Assembly: GCF_002959965.1 (NCBI RefSeq)
Contig: NZ_PREV01000026.1
Location: 968,501-1,032,500, forward strand
Source of the DNA: Microbulbifer pacificus
Lineage (GTDB): Bacteria > Pseudomonadota > Gammaproteobacteria > Pseudomonadales > Cellvibrionaceae
Length of the DNA stretch: 64,000 nucleotides
Reading direction: 5' to 3'
The notes beneath the pieces are model-generated. The model was not told the DNA's origin and searched no databases. It saw only the letters and a program-made list of their open reading frames with translations. Shown here piece by piece: positions 18,013 to 29,648 of the stretch. A program made the translations under genes and the position numbers. The stretch's first letter is position 1, and each line of letters starts with the position of its first letter.

Positions 18013-20049
18013 ATGGGCCAAATCAAGACGCTTACTCTCCATCCTCTGGCTGTCGCTGTAGTTACGCTGAGCGCCAGCAGCGCGCTGGCGCAGACCACCA
18101 CCAGCCAGCAACCGGTCATCCAGTTCGGCGAAGTGGTGGTAGCCGCCGAGCGCAATCTGGCCGCCACGGAAAAAGACGCGCGCACGGTGGTGGTAACGCG
18201 CGTACAACTGGAAGAACAACTGCCGGAGTCCATCGCCCAGGCGCTGAAATACGAGCCTAATGTGCAGGTGGAAGGCGGCCCCCGCTATTCCAACCAGTCT
18301 CCCAATATCCGCGGTCTGTCCGGCCTGCGTGTGTTGCAGACCATCGATGGCGCTCGCCAGAACTTCAATTCCGGACATCGCGGCACCTACCAGGTTGATC
18401 CGGAATTATTGAAGCAGGTGGAAGTGAAAAAAGGCCCCGCCTCCAGCCTGTGGGGCTCAGGCGCTATCGGTGGCGTGGTGGCGATGACCACCAAACGCGC
18501 CTCCGACCTTCTAAACAGCGGCGAGTCTTTTGGCGGTTACCTGAAAGAAGAGCTCGGCAGCAACGGCGACTCCACCGAGACCAGCGCCGCACTCTACGGC
18601 CAGTCCGGCCACCTTGATTACCTGGTAAACGGCAGTGTTTCCGACCACGACAACCTGGAGATCGGCGGCGGTGATGAACTCGCCAACAGCGCCAGCGAAA
18701 ACGCCGCCCTGCTCGCCCGTGCCGGCTTCCAGCTGGGCGACCGCCAGCGCGTGGATCTCTCCATCCGCCACAACAACCGCGAGGAAGACGTCCCCTCCAA
18801 TCCCAACGCCAATGTAGGCACCAGCTCTCCCCTTGTAGAGCGCGACATTACCGACCAGAACGTAACCACCAACTACTGGGTACAGGCGCTGGAAGGCAAA
18901 CACACATCCAAATTCACGCTGTACCGCAACGACACCCAGTTCGACGAATTCCGCCCGACCCAGGGTGAGAACGGGCAGCAGGACAACACCGAAGTGCAGA
19001 CCACCGGTATCGCCATCACCAACGCAACCCGGGGATTCGGCGGCGAGTGGGTGTACGGCCTGGACTGGTACAAAGACGATGTGACCACCGTGCGCGATGG
19101 CGACAGCCGTCCAGCCAATCTGAACGCCGACACCGACGTGCTGGGCCTCTACGCCCAGGCGGACTTCACCTTCGGCGACACATTCACCCTCACCCCCGGT
19201 GTGCGCTACGACCGCTTTGAGGCCAAGAGCCAGCAACTGACGGATTCCGCCCGCGACGACAGTGCGGTCTCCCCGTCCATTGCCGCCGCTGTCAAGGCCA
19301 CCGACTGGATGACCCTCACTGCCAGCTACGCCAAGGCCTTCCGCGCGCCAGGTGTCGAAGAGATGTACACCCAGGGCACCCACTTCTGCTACTTCGGCCC
19401 TTTCTGCAACACCTTCGTCCCCAACCCCGAGCTGGAAGCGGAGGAAGCCCGCAACACCGAGTTGCGCGCGGATTTCGCGTTCAGCGGTCTTATCAGCAGC
19501 AACGACGAGCTGAGTGCGAGCGCATCGGTGTTCCGCAATAAAGTGGACAACTTCATCGAGCAGCTGGTGATAAACCCGCACCCTCAGATGGGTTTCCCCA
19601 TGAACACCACCTACCTGAACGTGGACGAAGCGGAACTGAAAGGCTTTGAACTCGCGGCGGCCTATCTGGTAAACGACCTGGTGCTCGGCCTCTCCTACGG
19701 CCAGACCGAGGGCCGCGATCTCGCCGACGACAGCTACCTGGGCAATATCCCGGCAAACAAGTGGGTGCTGGATCTGGGCTACTACTTCCTGCAGCGCGAC
19801 CTGAAAGCGGGCCTGCGCACCTCCGTGGTTTCCGCCCAGGACCAGTTGCCGGAATCCGAAACCCGCGAGTTCGACAGCTATACCCTGGCGGATGCCTATG
19901 TGACCTGGGAACCGGCCACCGGCAACATGAATGGCCTGAAACTTGGCCTGGCGCTGGACAACCTCGCGGACGAGGAATACCGCGTGGCCTTCCAGGAACT
20001 GTATATGCCGGGTCGCAACATTAAACTGTCTGCGAGCTACCGTTTCTAA
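18013..20049 (+). CDS. TonB-dependent heme/hemoglobin receptor
   Basis: The 678-residue product starts MGQIKTLTLHPLAVAVV with a signal peptide ending near SALAQ. A GGGG site precedes this ATG, and the 42-codon upstream extension lacks signal-peptide character. An N-terminal plug domain (about residues 45-160, with PNIRGLSGLRVLQTIDGARQNF) precedes a 22-strand barrel ending in the aromatic-terminated LSASYRF. The heme-receptor motifs are visible as KAFRAPGVEEMY and, slightly later, VPNPELEAEEARNTEL (the FRAP/NPNL pair). HutA or HmuR would be suitable family names. hutX and hutZ follow on the same strand. Confidence 0.92.
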   Translation: MGQIKTLTLHPLAVAVVTLSASSALAQTTTSQQPVIQFGEVVVAAERNLAATEKDARTVVVTRVQLEEQLPESIAQALKYEPNVQVEGGPRYSNQSPNIRGLSGLRVLQTIDGARQNFNSGHRGTYQVDPELLKQVEVKKGPASSLWGSGAIGGVVAMTTKRASDLLNSGESFGGYLKEELGSNGDSTETSAALYGQSGHLDYLVNGSVSDHDNLEIGGGDELANSASENAALLARAGFQLGDRQRVDLSIRHNNREEDVPSNPNANVGTSSPLVERDITDQNVTTNYWVQALEGKHTSKFTLYRNDTQFDEFRPTQGENGQQDNTEVQTTGIAITNATRGFGGEWVYGLDWYKDDVTTVRDGDSRPANLNADTDVLGLYAQADFTFGDTFTLTPGVRYDRFEAKSQQLTDSARDDSAVSPSIAAAVKATDWMTLTASYAKAFRAPGVEEMYTQGTHFCYFGPFCNTFVPNPELEAEEARNTELRADFAFSGLISSNDELSASASVFRNKVDNFIEQLVINPHPQMGFPMNTTYLNVDEAELKGFELAAAYLVNDLVLGLSYGQTEGRDLADDSYLGNIPANKWVLDLGYYFLQRDLKAGLRTSVVSAQDQLPESETREFDSYTLADAYVTWEPATGNMNGLKLGLALDNLADEEYRVAFQELYMPGRNIKLSASYRF

Positions 20050-20200
20050 CAATTGCACTTCAACCAGGATCACCCGAATTTGGCTGGGCCTGAGCGCCCC
20101 CAGCGGGTGCCACCGCACAAACAACCTGTCGGCAATCGTTTGCGCAATGGCACCCGCCGCTTCGGCAGGGTATGTGGCTGCGGATATTTTGGATTTGCTT

Positions 20201-20713
20201 ATGCAACAACAAGTACAGGAATTACTCGCCAGTGAATCCGGCTACACGCTGGAGCAGATGGCGGGAAAACTCGACACGAGTGTGCGCGAGATCATCGCCA
20301 ACCTGCCGGCAGAAATGGCCTCGCTGGCGGGTAGCGAAACCGTCTGGCAATTGATCGAAGAACTCCCGAGCTGGGGCAAGCTTACCGCCATCGTGCAGAG
20401 CGAGGGTTCGGTGTTCGAGTTCAAGGGCGAGTTCCCAAAGGGGACCATCGCCCACGGTTACTACAACTTCATGCACCACAAAAACCCCTTCCACGGCCAT
20501 CTGCTGGTGGACGGTATTGTGGAAGTGGCGCTGGTGAGCAAACCACACCGCGGTGCGGAGAGTCACTCCATGGTGTTTCTCGCCCCCAGTGGCAATTGTG
20601 TATTCAAGGTATTTCTGGGCCGGGACGCGGAGCGTCAGCTGATTCCGGAACAGGTGGAGCGTTTCAAACAGTTAAAGCAGCAACTGGCGGCGGCCAGTGC
20701 CGCGCATTCCTGA
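20201..20713 (+). CDS. hutX: Heme utilization protein HutX
   Basis: The 170-residue cytosolic product begins MQQQVQELLASESGYTLEQMAGKL and contains the HutX/HugX pattern AHGYYNFMHHKNPFHGHLLVDGIVEVALVSKPHRGAESHSMVFL. HutX binds incoming heme and passes it to HutZ. The open frame continues upstream into the receptor's 3' end in another frame, so I use the ATG at the conserved N-terminus; its ribosome site is weak. It is 14 bp before hutZ. Confidence 0.92.
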   Translation: MQQQVQELLASESGYTLEQMAGKLDTSVREIIANLPAEMASLAGSETVWQLIEELPSWGKLTAIVQSEGSVFEFKGEFPKGTIAHGYYNFMHHKNPFHGHLLVDGIVEVALVSKPHRGAESHSMVFLAPSGNCVFKVFLGRDAERQLIPEQVERFKQLKQQLAAASAAHS

Positions 20714-20727
20714 GGGGGAATTGAGAC

Positions 20728-21288
20728 ATGAGCGAACAGCAGATTTCTCAACAAGATAACCAGTCACCGAAAACGAACGACGGCGCGGATCTGGTGGCGG
20801 AGGTGCGCGATTTTATCGCCACGCGCAGGCTGCTGAACCTGGCGAGCCTGACACCGGAGGGGCACCCACATGCCAGCACAGCGCCATTTCTGGCCGCTGA
20901 TGGCAATTTTTACCTGTTTATTTCCGATCTTTCCGAGCACGCGGCCAATCTGAAAGCGCACAGTAAGGCTTCTGTGATATTTAATGCGGACGAGGCGGAT
21001 ACCAAGCAGGCGTTCGCGCGCTTGCGGGTGACGTTCAATGTGGAGGCGGGAATGATCGGGCGCGAAGTGCCGCTGTGGCAGGAGCGTATCGAGCAGCTGC
21101 GCGAGAAGTTCGGGCCGGTGATGGATCACCTGAAAAATCTGGAGGACTTCCACCTGTTTGAATTGAAACCAAGCGCGGGCCGCTACGTGAAAGGCTTCGG
21201 TCAGGCGTACGCACTGGAAGGCATGGAAAAGCAGGTAGCCCTGCACTTGAAGGATGGGCACAAGGAAAAAAATAGCGACGCAGCGTAA
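20728..21288 (+). CDS. hutZ: Heme-degrading protein HutZ
   Basis: This 186-residue protein of the split-barrel flavin-reductase-like fold has VAEVRDFIATRRLLNLASLTPEGHPHASTAPFL and FYLFISDLSEHAANLKAHSKASVIF. The FELKPSAGRYVKGFGQAYAL segment closes the domain and contains the region of the family's heme-binding residues. HutZ cleaves heme to release iron. A GGGG site precedes the ATG. It completes the rightward receptor-hutX-hutZ operon. Confidence 0.93.
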   Translation: MSEQQISQQDNQSPKTNDGADLVAEVRDFIATRRLLNLASLTPEGHPHASTAPFLAADGNFYLFISDLSEHAANLKAHSKASVIFNADEADTKQAFARLRVTFNVEAGMIGREVPLWQERIEQLREKFGPVMDHLKNLEDFHLFELKPSAGRYVKGFGQAYALEGMEKQVALHLKDGHKEKNSDAA

Positions 21289-21316
21289 CCACCAGCCTCG
21301 CCGCTATCATACATAA

Positions 21317-21349
21317 GCCCGCAGTGAAGCACCTTCTGCTACTGCGGGC
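21317..21349. terminator. Hairpin between convergent hutZ and ompW
   Basis: GCCCGCAGT (21317-21325) pairs perfectly with ACTGCGGGC (21341-21349) around a 15-nt loop. There is no strong T-tract on either side, so it may be a weak bidirectional terminator. Confidence 0.55.
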
Positions 21350-21368
21350 CCGATCTTAAAAGCGCTTG

Positions 21369-22058
21369 TTAAAAGCGGTAGCCCAGTCCAGCGGCATACA
21401 CCAGCGGATCAAGTTCCACATTCGCAGTAACCGAACCCACGCCAGGAATGTCGACTGTGGCTTTGGTGTCGATGTCCATCCACCAGACAGCCACGTTAAA
21501 CAGCCAGCGTTTGTCAGCCCCAAAAGAGAAGTCGACACCAGCTTCTGCGGCTATGCCAGATGAATTCTTCAGTTTGAGATCTGCGGAATCGGTTGCTCCC
21601 AAATCAGCGAATATGTCATTGGCGGTACCGCTGATTTTTTCTTCAAAAAAAACGGTGTAATTGAACCCAACCCCTACATAGGGCTGCACGGTGGATGAAG
21701 AAGCAAATGGGAAATATTGCAGCATAACGGTGGGAGGAAGGTGCTTCGTCTCGCCAAGGTCAAATGTCTCACCAAGCCCTGAAACTTTCAGATCATGACT
21801 GAACGGCGTCGCCGCTATCACCTCGAGCCCCCAGCTCTGGTTTAACATATACGTGCCAATGAGACTTATAGCCGAGCCATTATTCACATCTGCCGCAGTG
21901 CCATCGAGCGTTACATCGCCCAGAGCAAGCGCACTGGAATTCACATCGGGACTCACCGTAATTGCGCCGCTCCGCAATAGGAATTCTCCGGATTCATACG
22001 CGAGTACCGGCGCGGAAAGCAAAGAAGCGAGAAGGGATCCAAGAACCATTTTTTTCAT
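21369..22058 (-). CDS. ompW: OmpW family outer-membrane protein
   Basis: The 229-residue product starts MKKMVLGSLLASLLSAPVLA, a signal peptide, with a GGAG site upstream; the frame's 13 earlier codons are ignored. The mature part is an eight-stranded barrel with the OmpW pattern: FLLRSGAITVSPDVNSS, a NQSWGLEVIAATPFSHDL strand, LPPTVMLQYFPF, and the terminal LDPLVYAAGLGYRF ending in phenylalanine. OmpW proteins are small hydrophobic-solute channels often tied to stress responses. A TetR/NemR-type palindrome lies in the promoter region. Confidence 0.93.
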   Translation of the reverse strand: MKKMVLGSLLASLLSAPVLAYESGEFLLRSGAITVSPDVNSSALALGDVTLDGTAADVNNGSAISLIGTYMLNQSWGLEVIAATPFSHDLKVSGLGETFDLGETKHLPPTVMLQYFPFASSSTVQPYVGVGFNYTVFFEEKISGTANDIFADLGATDSADLKLKNSSGIAAEAGVDFSFGADKRWLFNVAVWWMDIDTKATVDIPGVGSVTANVELDPLVYAAGLGYRF

Positions 22059-22151
22059 CGTTATCTCCATATCCTTGATCGGTGTCGAGTGCCTCACCAG
22101 CGGAGATATCCCACGGGATACGCTGATACACCTTGAGACTCAACCAGAGTA

Positions 22152-22168
22152 TAGACCGACCGGTCATA
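22152..22168. promoter_or_regulatory. NemR-type TetR-family operator candidate upstream of ompW
   Basis: TAGACCGACCGGTCATA closely follows the palindrome TAGACC-N4-GGTCTA known for NemR-type repressors. It lies about 95 bp upstream of the ompW start. No TetR-family gene is present in the window. Confidence 0.5.
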
Positions 22169-22359
22169 CCGCAATAAAAATTTTCGCTTATATTTTGAGC
22201 TACCACAGTCGCTCTCTCTCAGTCTTCGCGGTCCAAACCAACAAAGGTACAGGTGACGTCATCAACAGATACAGAATCAGCACACCAATTATTTGCCTCA
22301 AAAGCAGCACCATCAGGCTTATGCAACGCAACAAAACTGCAACGCTACTGCAATCGTCG

Positions 22360-22381
22360 TTTGTTACTTTTTAGTAACAAA
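22360..22381. promoter_or_regulatory. Palindrome just upstream of the small lipoprotein gene
   Basis: TTTGTTACT-TTTT-AGTAACAAA is a perfect 9-bp inverted repeat ending about 20 bp before the ATG at 22401. Its position suggests an operator or a 5' mRNA hairpin. I do not recognise a factor for it. Confidence 0.4.
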
Positions 22382-22400
22382 TAACTAAAGAGTAATAAGT

Positions 22401-22805
22401 ATGTTTTTTCGAAAAGGCTTTCTGTTTCCGCTTGTTTTCCTCGCGGGCTGTGCGGCCAATCCGGCGCAGCAGCCGCTGACAGCAACCGGCACACTGATGG
22501 AGGAGAACGGCAAGTATTTTCTGATCGGAGAGGAAGACCGGTTTCACCTGAACCGGATGCCACAACTGAACTACGAGAAATATCTCGGCCATAAGCTGGT
22601 GATTCAAGGAGAAATTCCCCGCTACTGTCACCAGGCGTGGGAGGATTCTATCGTCAAGGTGCACGGCGGTGCCGAGATGGTGGATCTGAACCGGGTGGAC
22701 TGGTCCGATTGCCTGGTGGCGAACAAAGTGAGCCTTGTTACCACCGACGGTACCCGTTTGGTGTACGACTGGGAAAAAATAGATCTGGAAGATTACTACT
22801 TCTGA
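22401..22805 (+). CDS. Small outer-membrane lipoprotein, function unknown
   Basis: The 134-residue product has a lipoprotein signal peptide with lipobox LAGC (Cys at about residue 17). The mature part is a compact, mostly beta domain (GTLMEENGKYFLIGEEDRFHLN...LGHKLVIQGEIPRYC...SIVKVHGGAEMVDLNRVDWSDCLV), resembling OB-fold-like lipoproteins. Two cysteines in the mature part could form a disulfide. It is a lone rightward gene that converges on mmsB. I do not recognise a named family. Confidence 0.75.
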   Translation: MFFRKGFLFPLVFLAGCAANPAQQPLTATGTLMEENGKYFLIGEEDRFHLNRMPQLNYEKYLGHKLVIQGEIPRYCHQAWEDSIVKVHGGAEMVDLNRVDWSDCLVANKVSLVTTDGTRLVYDWEKIDLEDYYF

Positions 22806-22828
22806 TTTTCCCAGCCGTTCTCCATTCC

Positions 22829-22859
22829 CGCCGGTGCCTAGCCATGGCAGGCACCGGCG
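22829..22859. terminator. Hairpin between the lipoprotein gene and mmsB
   Basis: CGCCGGTGCCT and AGGCACCGGCG form a perfect 11-bp stem with a 9-nt loop, placed exactly between convergent stops. A T-tract is lacking, so it may act as a bidirectional terminator or stability hairpin. Confidence 0.6.
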
Positions 22860-22861
22860 AT

Positions 22862-23761
22862 TCAATCGCCCGCCGGACGACGAAACAGATTCTGAATACT
22901 GGAGAAATCCAGCGCCCGGTTGATGGGATCACCACCGTGCAGCTGATACAGGTTTTTCGCCAGGGCACCCAAGGGTGTAGACGAAGCACTGGCGGCGGCG
23001 GTGTCCATCGCCAGTCCAAGGTCTTTCAGCATCAGCGCCACAGAGAAACCACCCTGATAATCCCGCGCCGCCGGTACCTTGTCCATTACCCCCGGATAGG
23101 GGTTGTATTTTTCCAGTGACCAGTTGCCACCGGAGCTGGCCCGCATAATATCAGACAGCACCTTCGGGTCGAGGCCGTTATCCACGCCCATCTGCAATGC
23201 CTCGGCAGTGCCGATCATATGGATGGCAAGCAGCATGTTGTTGCAGATCTTCGCTACCTGGCCACTGCCAGCGGGGCCCGCGTGGAAAATATTCGCGCCC
23301 ATGGCGTCGAGCACCGGCTGCGCCCGTTGCAGTGTCGCCTCCTCGCCGCCACACATAAACGACAAGGTACCCGCCGCCGCCGCCGCGGTGCCACCGGAGA
23401 CCGGTGCATCCATGGCCTGAATACCACGCTCGCCGGCGGCGGCGATGACCTGGCGGGCGTCGTTGGCGGAGATGGTCGAGCATTCGATCAAAAGCGTTCC
23501 CGCCGCCATCGACTGCAACAGGCCGTGTACTCCGAGGTACAGTGCGCGCACCGCTTCACCGTGGGGCAACATCGACACCACCACATCCGCGCGATCAATG
23601 GCGGCGTGGGCATTCTCTGCTCTCACACAACCAAGCGCCACGGCCTTTTCCAGCATCGGCGCTGACAGGTCGAACGCGGTTACCGAAAATCCCTTTTTCA
23701 CCAGATTCGCTGCCATCGGACCGCCCATATTGCCGAGACCGATAAATGCAATCTTCTCCAT
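22862..23761 (-). CDS. mmsB: 3-hydroxyisobutyrate dehydrogenase
   Basis: The 299-residue product oxidises 3-hydroxyisobutyrate to methylmalonate semialdehyde with NAD+, a step of valine catabolism. It has the Rossmann start KIAFIGLGNMGGPMAANLVKKG, DAPVSGGTAAAAAGTLSFMCGG, and the catalytic-lysine block GQVAKICNNMLLAIHMIGTAEA. The hydrolase for the preceding step lies 6 kb away, beyond the starch genes. Other beta-hydroxyacid dehydrogenases share the fold, so the substrate is a strong but not certain call. Confidence 0.88.
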   Translation of the reverse strand: MEKIAFIGLGNMGGPMAANLVKKGFSVTAFDLSAPMLEKAVALGCVRAENAHAAIDRADVVVSMLPHGEAVRALYLGVHGLLQSMAAGTLLIECSTISANDARQVIAAAGERGIQAMDAPVSGGTAAAAAGTLSFMCGGEEATLQRAQPVLDAMGANIFHAGPAGSGQVAKICNNMLLAIHMIGTAEALQMGVDNGLDPKVLSDIMRASSGGNWSLEKYNPYPGVMDKVPAARDYQGGFSVALMLKDLGLAMDTAAASASSTPLGALAKNLYQLHGGDPINRALDFSSIQNLFRRPAGD

Positions 23762-24167
23762 TTTTAACTGCCTTGTATTTATTGTTTAGTTATCTACACC
23801 AGCAGAGGTGTACCCTGAATAGTACCGGGCCCGCACGACATATAACAGTTTGGGTCGTGCCGTGCCCTGGTTTCCACGACAGCCATCACTCCGCACCTGT
23901 ATTTTCTACCTCAACTGACTTTGCCCTCAGATTTCCATTTCGCACAAGATCAAATTTCAATCAAATCTGAAAACACTCCAGATAGCGTCATGTGCAGTGG
24001 CGTCGGGGGGCGAATGGACGACCACTACGCCCCAGTGGGGGCGGATGCGCGCGGTTACATCACTCGCTTAGCCTGTATACGCTCGCCGGTATTCAGTACC
24101 GCACAGGGCTGACGCCGGGCGCTAAAAATTCGATCAATAAAAAAATAATTAATAACGGTATACAGCG
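23762..24167. other. Divergent promoter region of mmsB and the amylase gene
   Basis: About 400 bp with no recognisable gene. It must hold both promoters. I looked for MalT-type GGATGA boxes and LacI-type palindromes and found no convincing match. The last 50 bp before 24168 are AT-rich. Confidence 0.5.
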
Positions 24168-26980
<2,813 letters not shown>

Positions 26981-27008
26981 AGACCTGCACCAAAAAATAT
27001 TTCACTAC

Positions 27009-27035
27009 AGGGGCGCGGCTTCGGCCGCCCCCTTT
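27009..27035 (+). terminator. Hairpin between amylase and pullulanase genes
   Basis: AGGGGCGCGGC-TTCG-GCCGCCCCCT forms a GC-rich stem with one bulge and a TTCG tetraloop, then TTTC. It could terminate or attenuate transcription between the two starch genes. Confidence 0.6.
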
Positions 27036-27065
27036 CAACACATAAAAAATAAAGTGAAAAGAGCG

Positions 27066-29585
27066 ATGAAAACAAAACTGATATTTACCGCATTGCTACT
27101 TTCCAGCGCGCACGCCAGTGCCGACTGGTATTTCCGCGGCACGCCCAATAGCTGGTCCCCGGAAGCCATGACATTTGTCAGCGGCACCCAATACAAAACC
27201 TGCCAACAATTTTCCGGGGGCGACGCCGGCGGCGGCCCCCGCTTCAAGATTGACCGCTACGCCAACTGGCAGGAGGCCTACCCCGCTTCCGATTACACCG
27301 TAGGCGCCAATAAAAGTTACGAAATCCTTTTTTACAGCGACAGCAAAACCATGCAGGTCACCGAGGTCGCCAATTGCGACGGCGGCAGCAGCGGCGGCCC
27401 CGCCAGCAACTTCCCCGGCCTGTCGTTCCGTGGCACCCCCAACGGCTGGGGCACCAGTGCAATGACCCTGACCGCGGACAACACCTGGCAATTACAGGTC
27501 AGCTTCGACGGCCAGGCCAACCAGCGCTTCAAGCTCGATGTGTACGGAGACTGGAGCCAGAACTACGGTGACAACAATAGCGATGGCGCGCTGGAGCTAA
27601 GCGGCGGCGATATTTACACGGGTGTCAGCGGCGACTATTTGCTGACGGTGAACGACGCCAACCTCAGCTACACTCTGGAGGCGGTTGCCTGCACGGGAAA
27701 CTGTGGCGGCAGCGGGGGGAACGCCGAGACACTGGGTGCCCTCTACTCACCGGCGGAAACCACCTTCTCCCTGTGGTCTCCGGATCACAGTAATGTGCAA
27801 CTGGTGCTGGACGGCCAGAGCCACACCATGAGCAAAGTCCCCGATGGTAATGGTCTCTCCGACGTTTACTCGGTGACCGTCAGCGGCGACTGGAAATTGA
27901 AACCCTACTATTTCGTGGTCAATGGCATCGCCGTGCGCGACCCCTACGGCAAAATGGTGGAGCCCAATACCAACAACAATATCGTGCTGGATCTCAGCAA
28001 TACCGATCTGCCCGGCGGCTGGTCGCCGCGCCCGCAATTCACCGCACGCGAAGACGCGGTGATTTACGAGGTGCACGTGCGCGACTTCACCATCGCGCCA
28101 GAGTCCGGCGTCAGCAGCAACAAGCGCGGTAAATTCCTCGGCATGGTGGAAAGCGGCACCCAGTTTAACGGCGTTGCCACCGGCATCGACCACCTCAAGG
28201 AGCTGGGTGTTACCCACGTGCAGTTGATGCCCGCATACGATTTCGGTTCCTGCGCGAACCTGGCCGATACCAGCTGCTACAACTGGGGCTACGACCCGCG
28301 TAATTACAGCATCCCGGAAGAGCGCTATTCGCAAACGCCGTACGATTACGAAAACCGCGTCCGCGAATTCAAACAGATGGTGGACGAATTTCACAAGGCC
28401 GGCATTCGCGTGATTATGGATGTGGTGTACAACCACACCTACGCCAAGGAAATGTTCGAGCCCATTTCCGCCAGCTACTACACGCCCACCGACCTGTCGG
28501 GCACCGGTAACAGCATCGATGCCAATGTGCCCATGGTGAGCCGCATGATTCGCGATTCGCTGGAATACTGGGTGGATGAATACAACATCGACGGTTTCCG
28601 TTTCGACCTGATCGGTATTTTCGATTACGACGAGGTGGGCGAATGGGGCAGCTACCTGAACAGCAAATTCCCGGATAGAAACCTGCTGATTTACGGTGAG
28701 CCCTGGAATGGCTACGCCTCGGACCCGCGGGAACTGGAGCGGGTGCGGCTCGGCACCATCGGCCGTATTCACCAGTCTCACGTGGGCGTGTTCAACCCGA
28801 AATTCCGCGAGGCCATCAAGGGCCAGAACGACAACGGCGGCTGCAATTCCGGCGACTGCTTTGCCTTTAACAACAACCCGGATACCTGGCGTATCGAAGT
28901 GGGCAGCCGCGGCGCAATCCGGTACAGCAACAACCCCAACACTGCGATCGATTCCTGGGACCCGATGTTCGCCATGGACCCGGAACAGAGCATCAATTAT
29001 GTCTCCGCCCACGACAACCTGACCCTGCGGGACAAGATCCTGCAGTGGGCGGATTTGAATGGCGTAAGCAGGAGCAGCGGCTACCTGCGCCGCATCCAGA
29101 TGTTTGCCAATGGTATCGTCCTCACGAGCCAGGGTATTCCATTCCTGCACGGCGGTGTTGAATTGATGCGGGACAAAAAGGAAGACCACAACAGTTACAA
29201 TTCACCGGATGCGGTCAACCAATACAACTGGCAGTGGAAAGTCGACAACGCCGATGTCTACGCCTACTACCGGGATGTTATCGCCCTGCGCCGCGCCCAT
29301 CCGGCGTTCCGCATGACCAGCTGGGATGACATCGACCGGCATGTCATCAGCAACCGGCCGCGCTACGGTGTGGTGGTCAATCACATGGATGGCGCTGCGG
29401 TGGGGGACAGCTGGAGTGAAATTATCGTGATCTATAACAGCGCCGATAATTACACTTACAACCTGCCGGCGGGAGAGTGGAAGGTGGCGATGGAGAAGTC
29501 CGACCCCACTGCCGGCAATGGCCGTATCGTGAGCGATTCCGTAGTGGCCGAGGGTACGGCAGTTACGGTGCTGTACCGCGACTGA
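27066..29585 (+). CDS. pulA: Secreted type I pullulanase (GH13_14-like) with two starch-binding-like modules
   Basis: The 839-residue product starts MKTKLIFTALLLSSAHASA, a signal peptide; the mature N-terminus DWYFRGTPNSW begins the first module. Two modules of the kind found in the amylase cover about residues 20-210. A CBM48-like domain follows (ETTFSLWSPDHSNVQLVL), then the GH13 domain with the type I pullulanase hallmark YNWGYDP, DVVYNH, the nucleophile region IDGFRFDLIG, the acid/base GEPWNGY and SAHDN. It debranches alpha-1,6 links in pullulan or amylopectin, complementing the amylase. It lies 85 bp after the amylase gene. Confidence 0.93.
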   Translation: MKTKLIFTALLLSSAHASADWYFRGTPNSWSPEAMTFVSGTQYKTCQQFSGGDAGGGPRFKIDRYANWQEAYPASDYTVGANKSYEILFYSDSKTMQVTEVANCDGGSSGGPASNFPGLSFRGTPNGWGTSAMTLTADNTWQLQVSFDGQANQRFKLDVYGDWSQNYGDNNSDGALELSGGDIYTGVSGDYLLTVNDANLSYTLEAVACTGNCGGSGGNAETLGALYSPAETTFSLWSPDHSNVQLVLDGQSHTMSKVPDGNGLSDVYSVTVSGDWKLKPYYFVVNGIAVRDPYGKMVEPNTNNNIVLDLSNTDLPGGWSPRPQFTAREDAVIYEVHVRDFTIAPESGVSSNKRGKFLGMVESGTQFNGVATGIDHLKELGVTHVQLMPAYDFGSCANLADTSCYNWGYDPRNYSIPEERYSQTPYDYENRVREFKQMVDEFHKAGIRVIMDVVYNHTYAKEMFEPISASYYTPTDLSGTGNSIDANVPMVSRMIRDSLEYWVDEYNIDGFRFDLIGIFDYDEVGEWGSYLNSKFPDRNLLIYGEPWNGYASDPRELERVRLGTIGRIHQSHVGVFNPKFREAIKGQNDNGGCNSGDCFAFNNNPDTWRIEVGSRGAIRYSNNPNTAIDSWDPMFAMDPEQSINYVSAHDNLTLRDKILQWADLNGVSRSSGYLRRIQMFANGIVLTSQGIPFLHGGVELMRDKKEDHNSYNSPDAVNQYNWQWKVDNADVYAYYRDVIALRRAHPAFRMTSWDDIDRHVISNRPRYGVVVNHMDGAAVGDSWSEIIVIYNSADNYTYNLPAGEWKVAMEKSDPTAGNGRIVSDSVVAEGTAVTVLYRD

Positions 29586-29606
29586 GGCGTTGCGCTGTGA
29601 ACCTGT

Positions 29607-29643
29607 GGGCGGTATCCCGGTAGAGATACCGCCCTTGTTGTAC
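29607..29643 (+). terminator. Intrinsic terminator of the pullulanase gene
   Basis: GGGCGGTATC and GATACCGCCC form a perfect 10-bp stem with a 7-nt loop, followed by TTGTTGTT. It lies about 20 bp after the pullulanase stop. Confidence 0.85.
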
Positions 29644-29648
29644 CTGCC

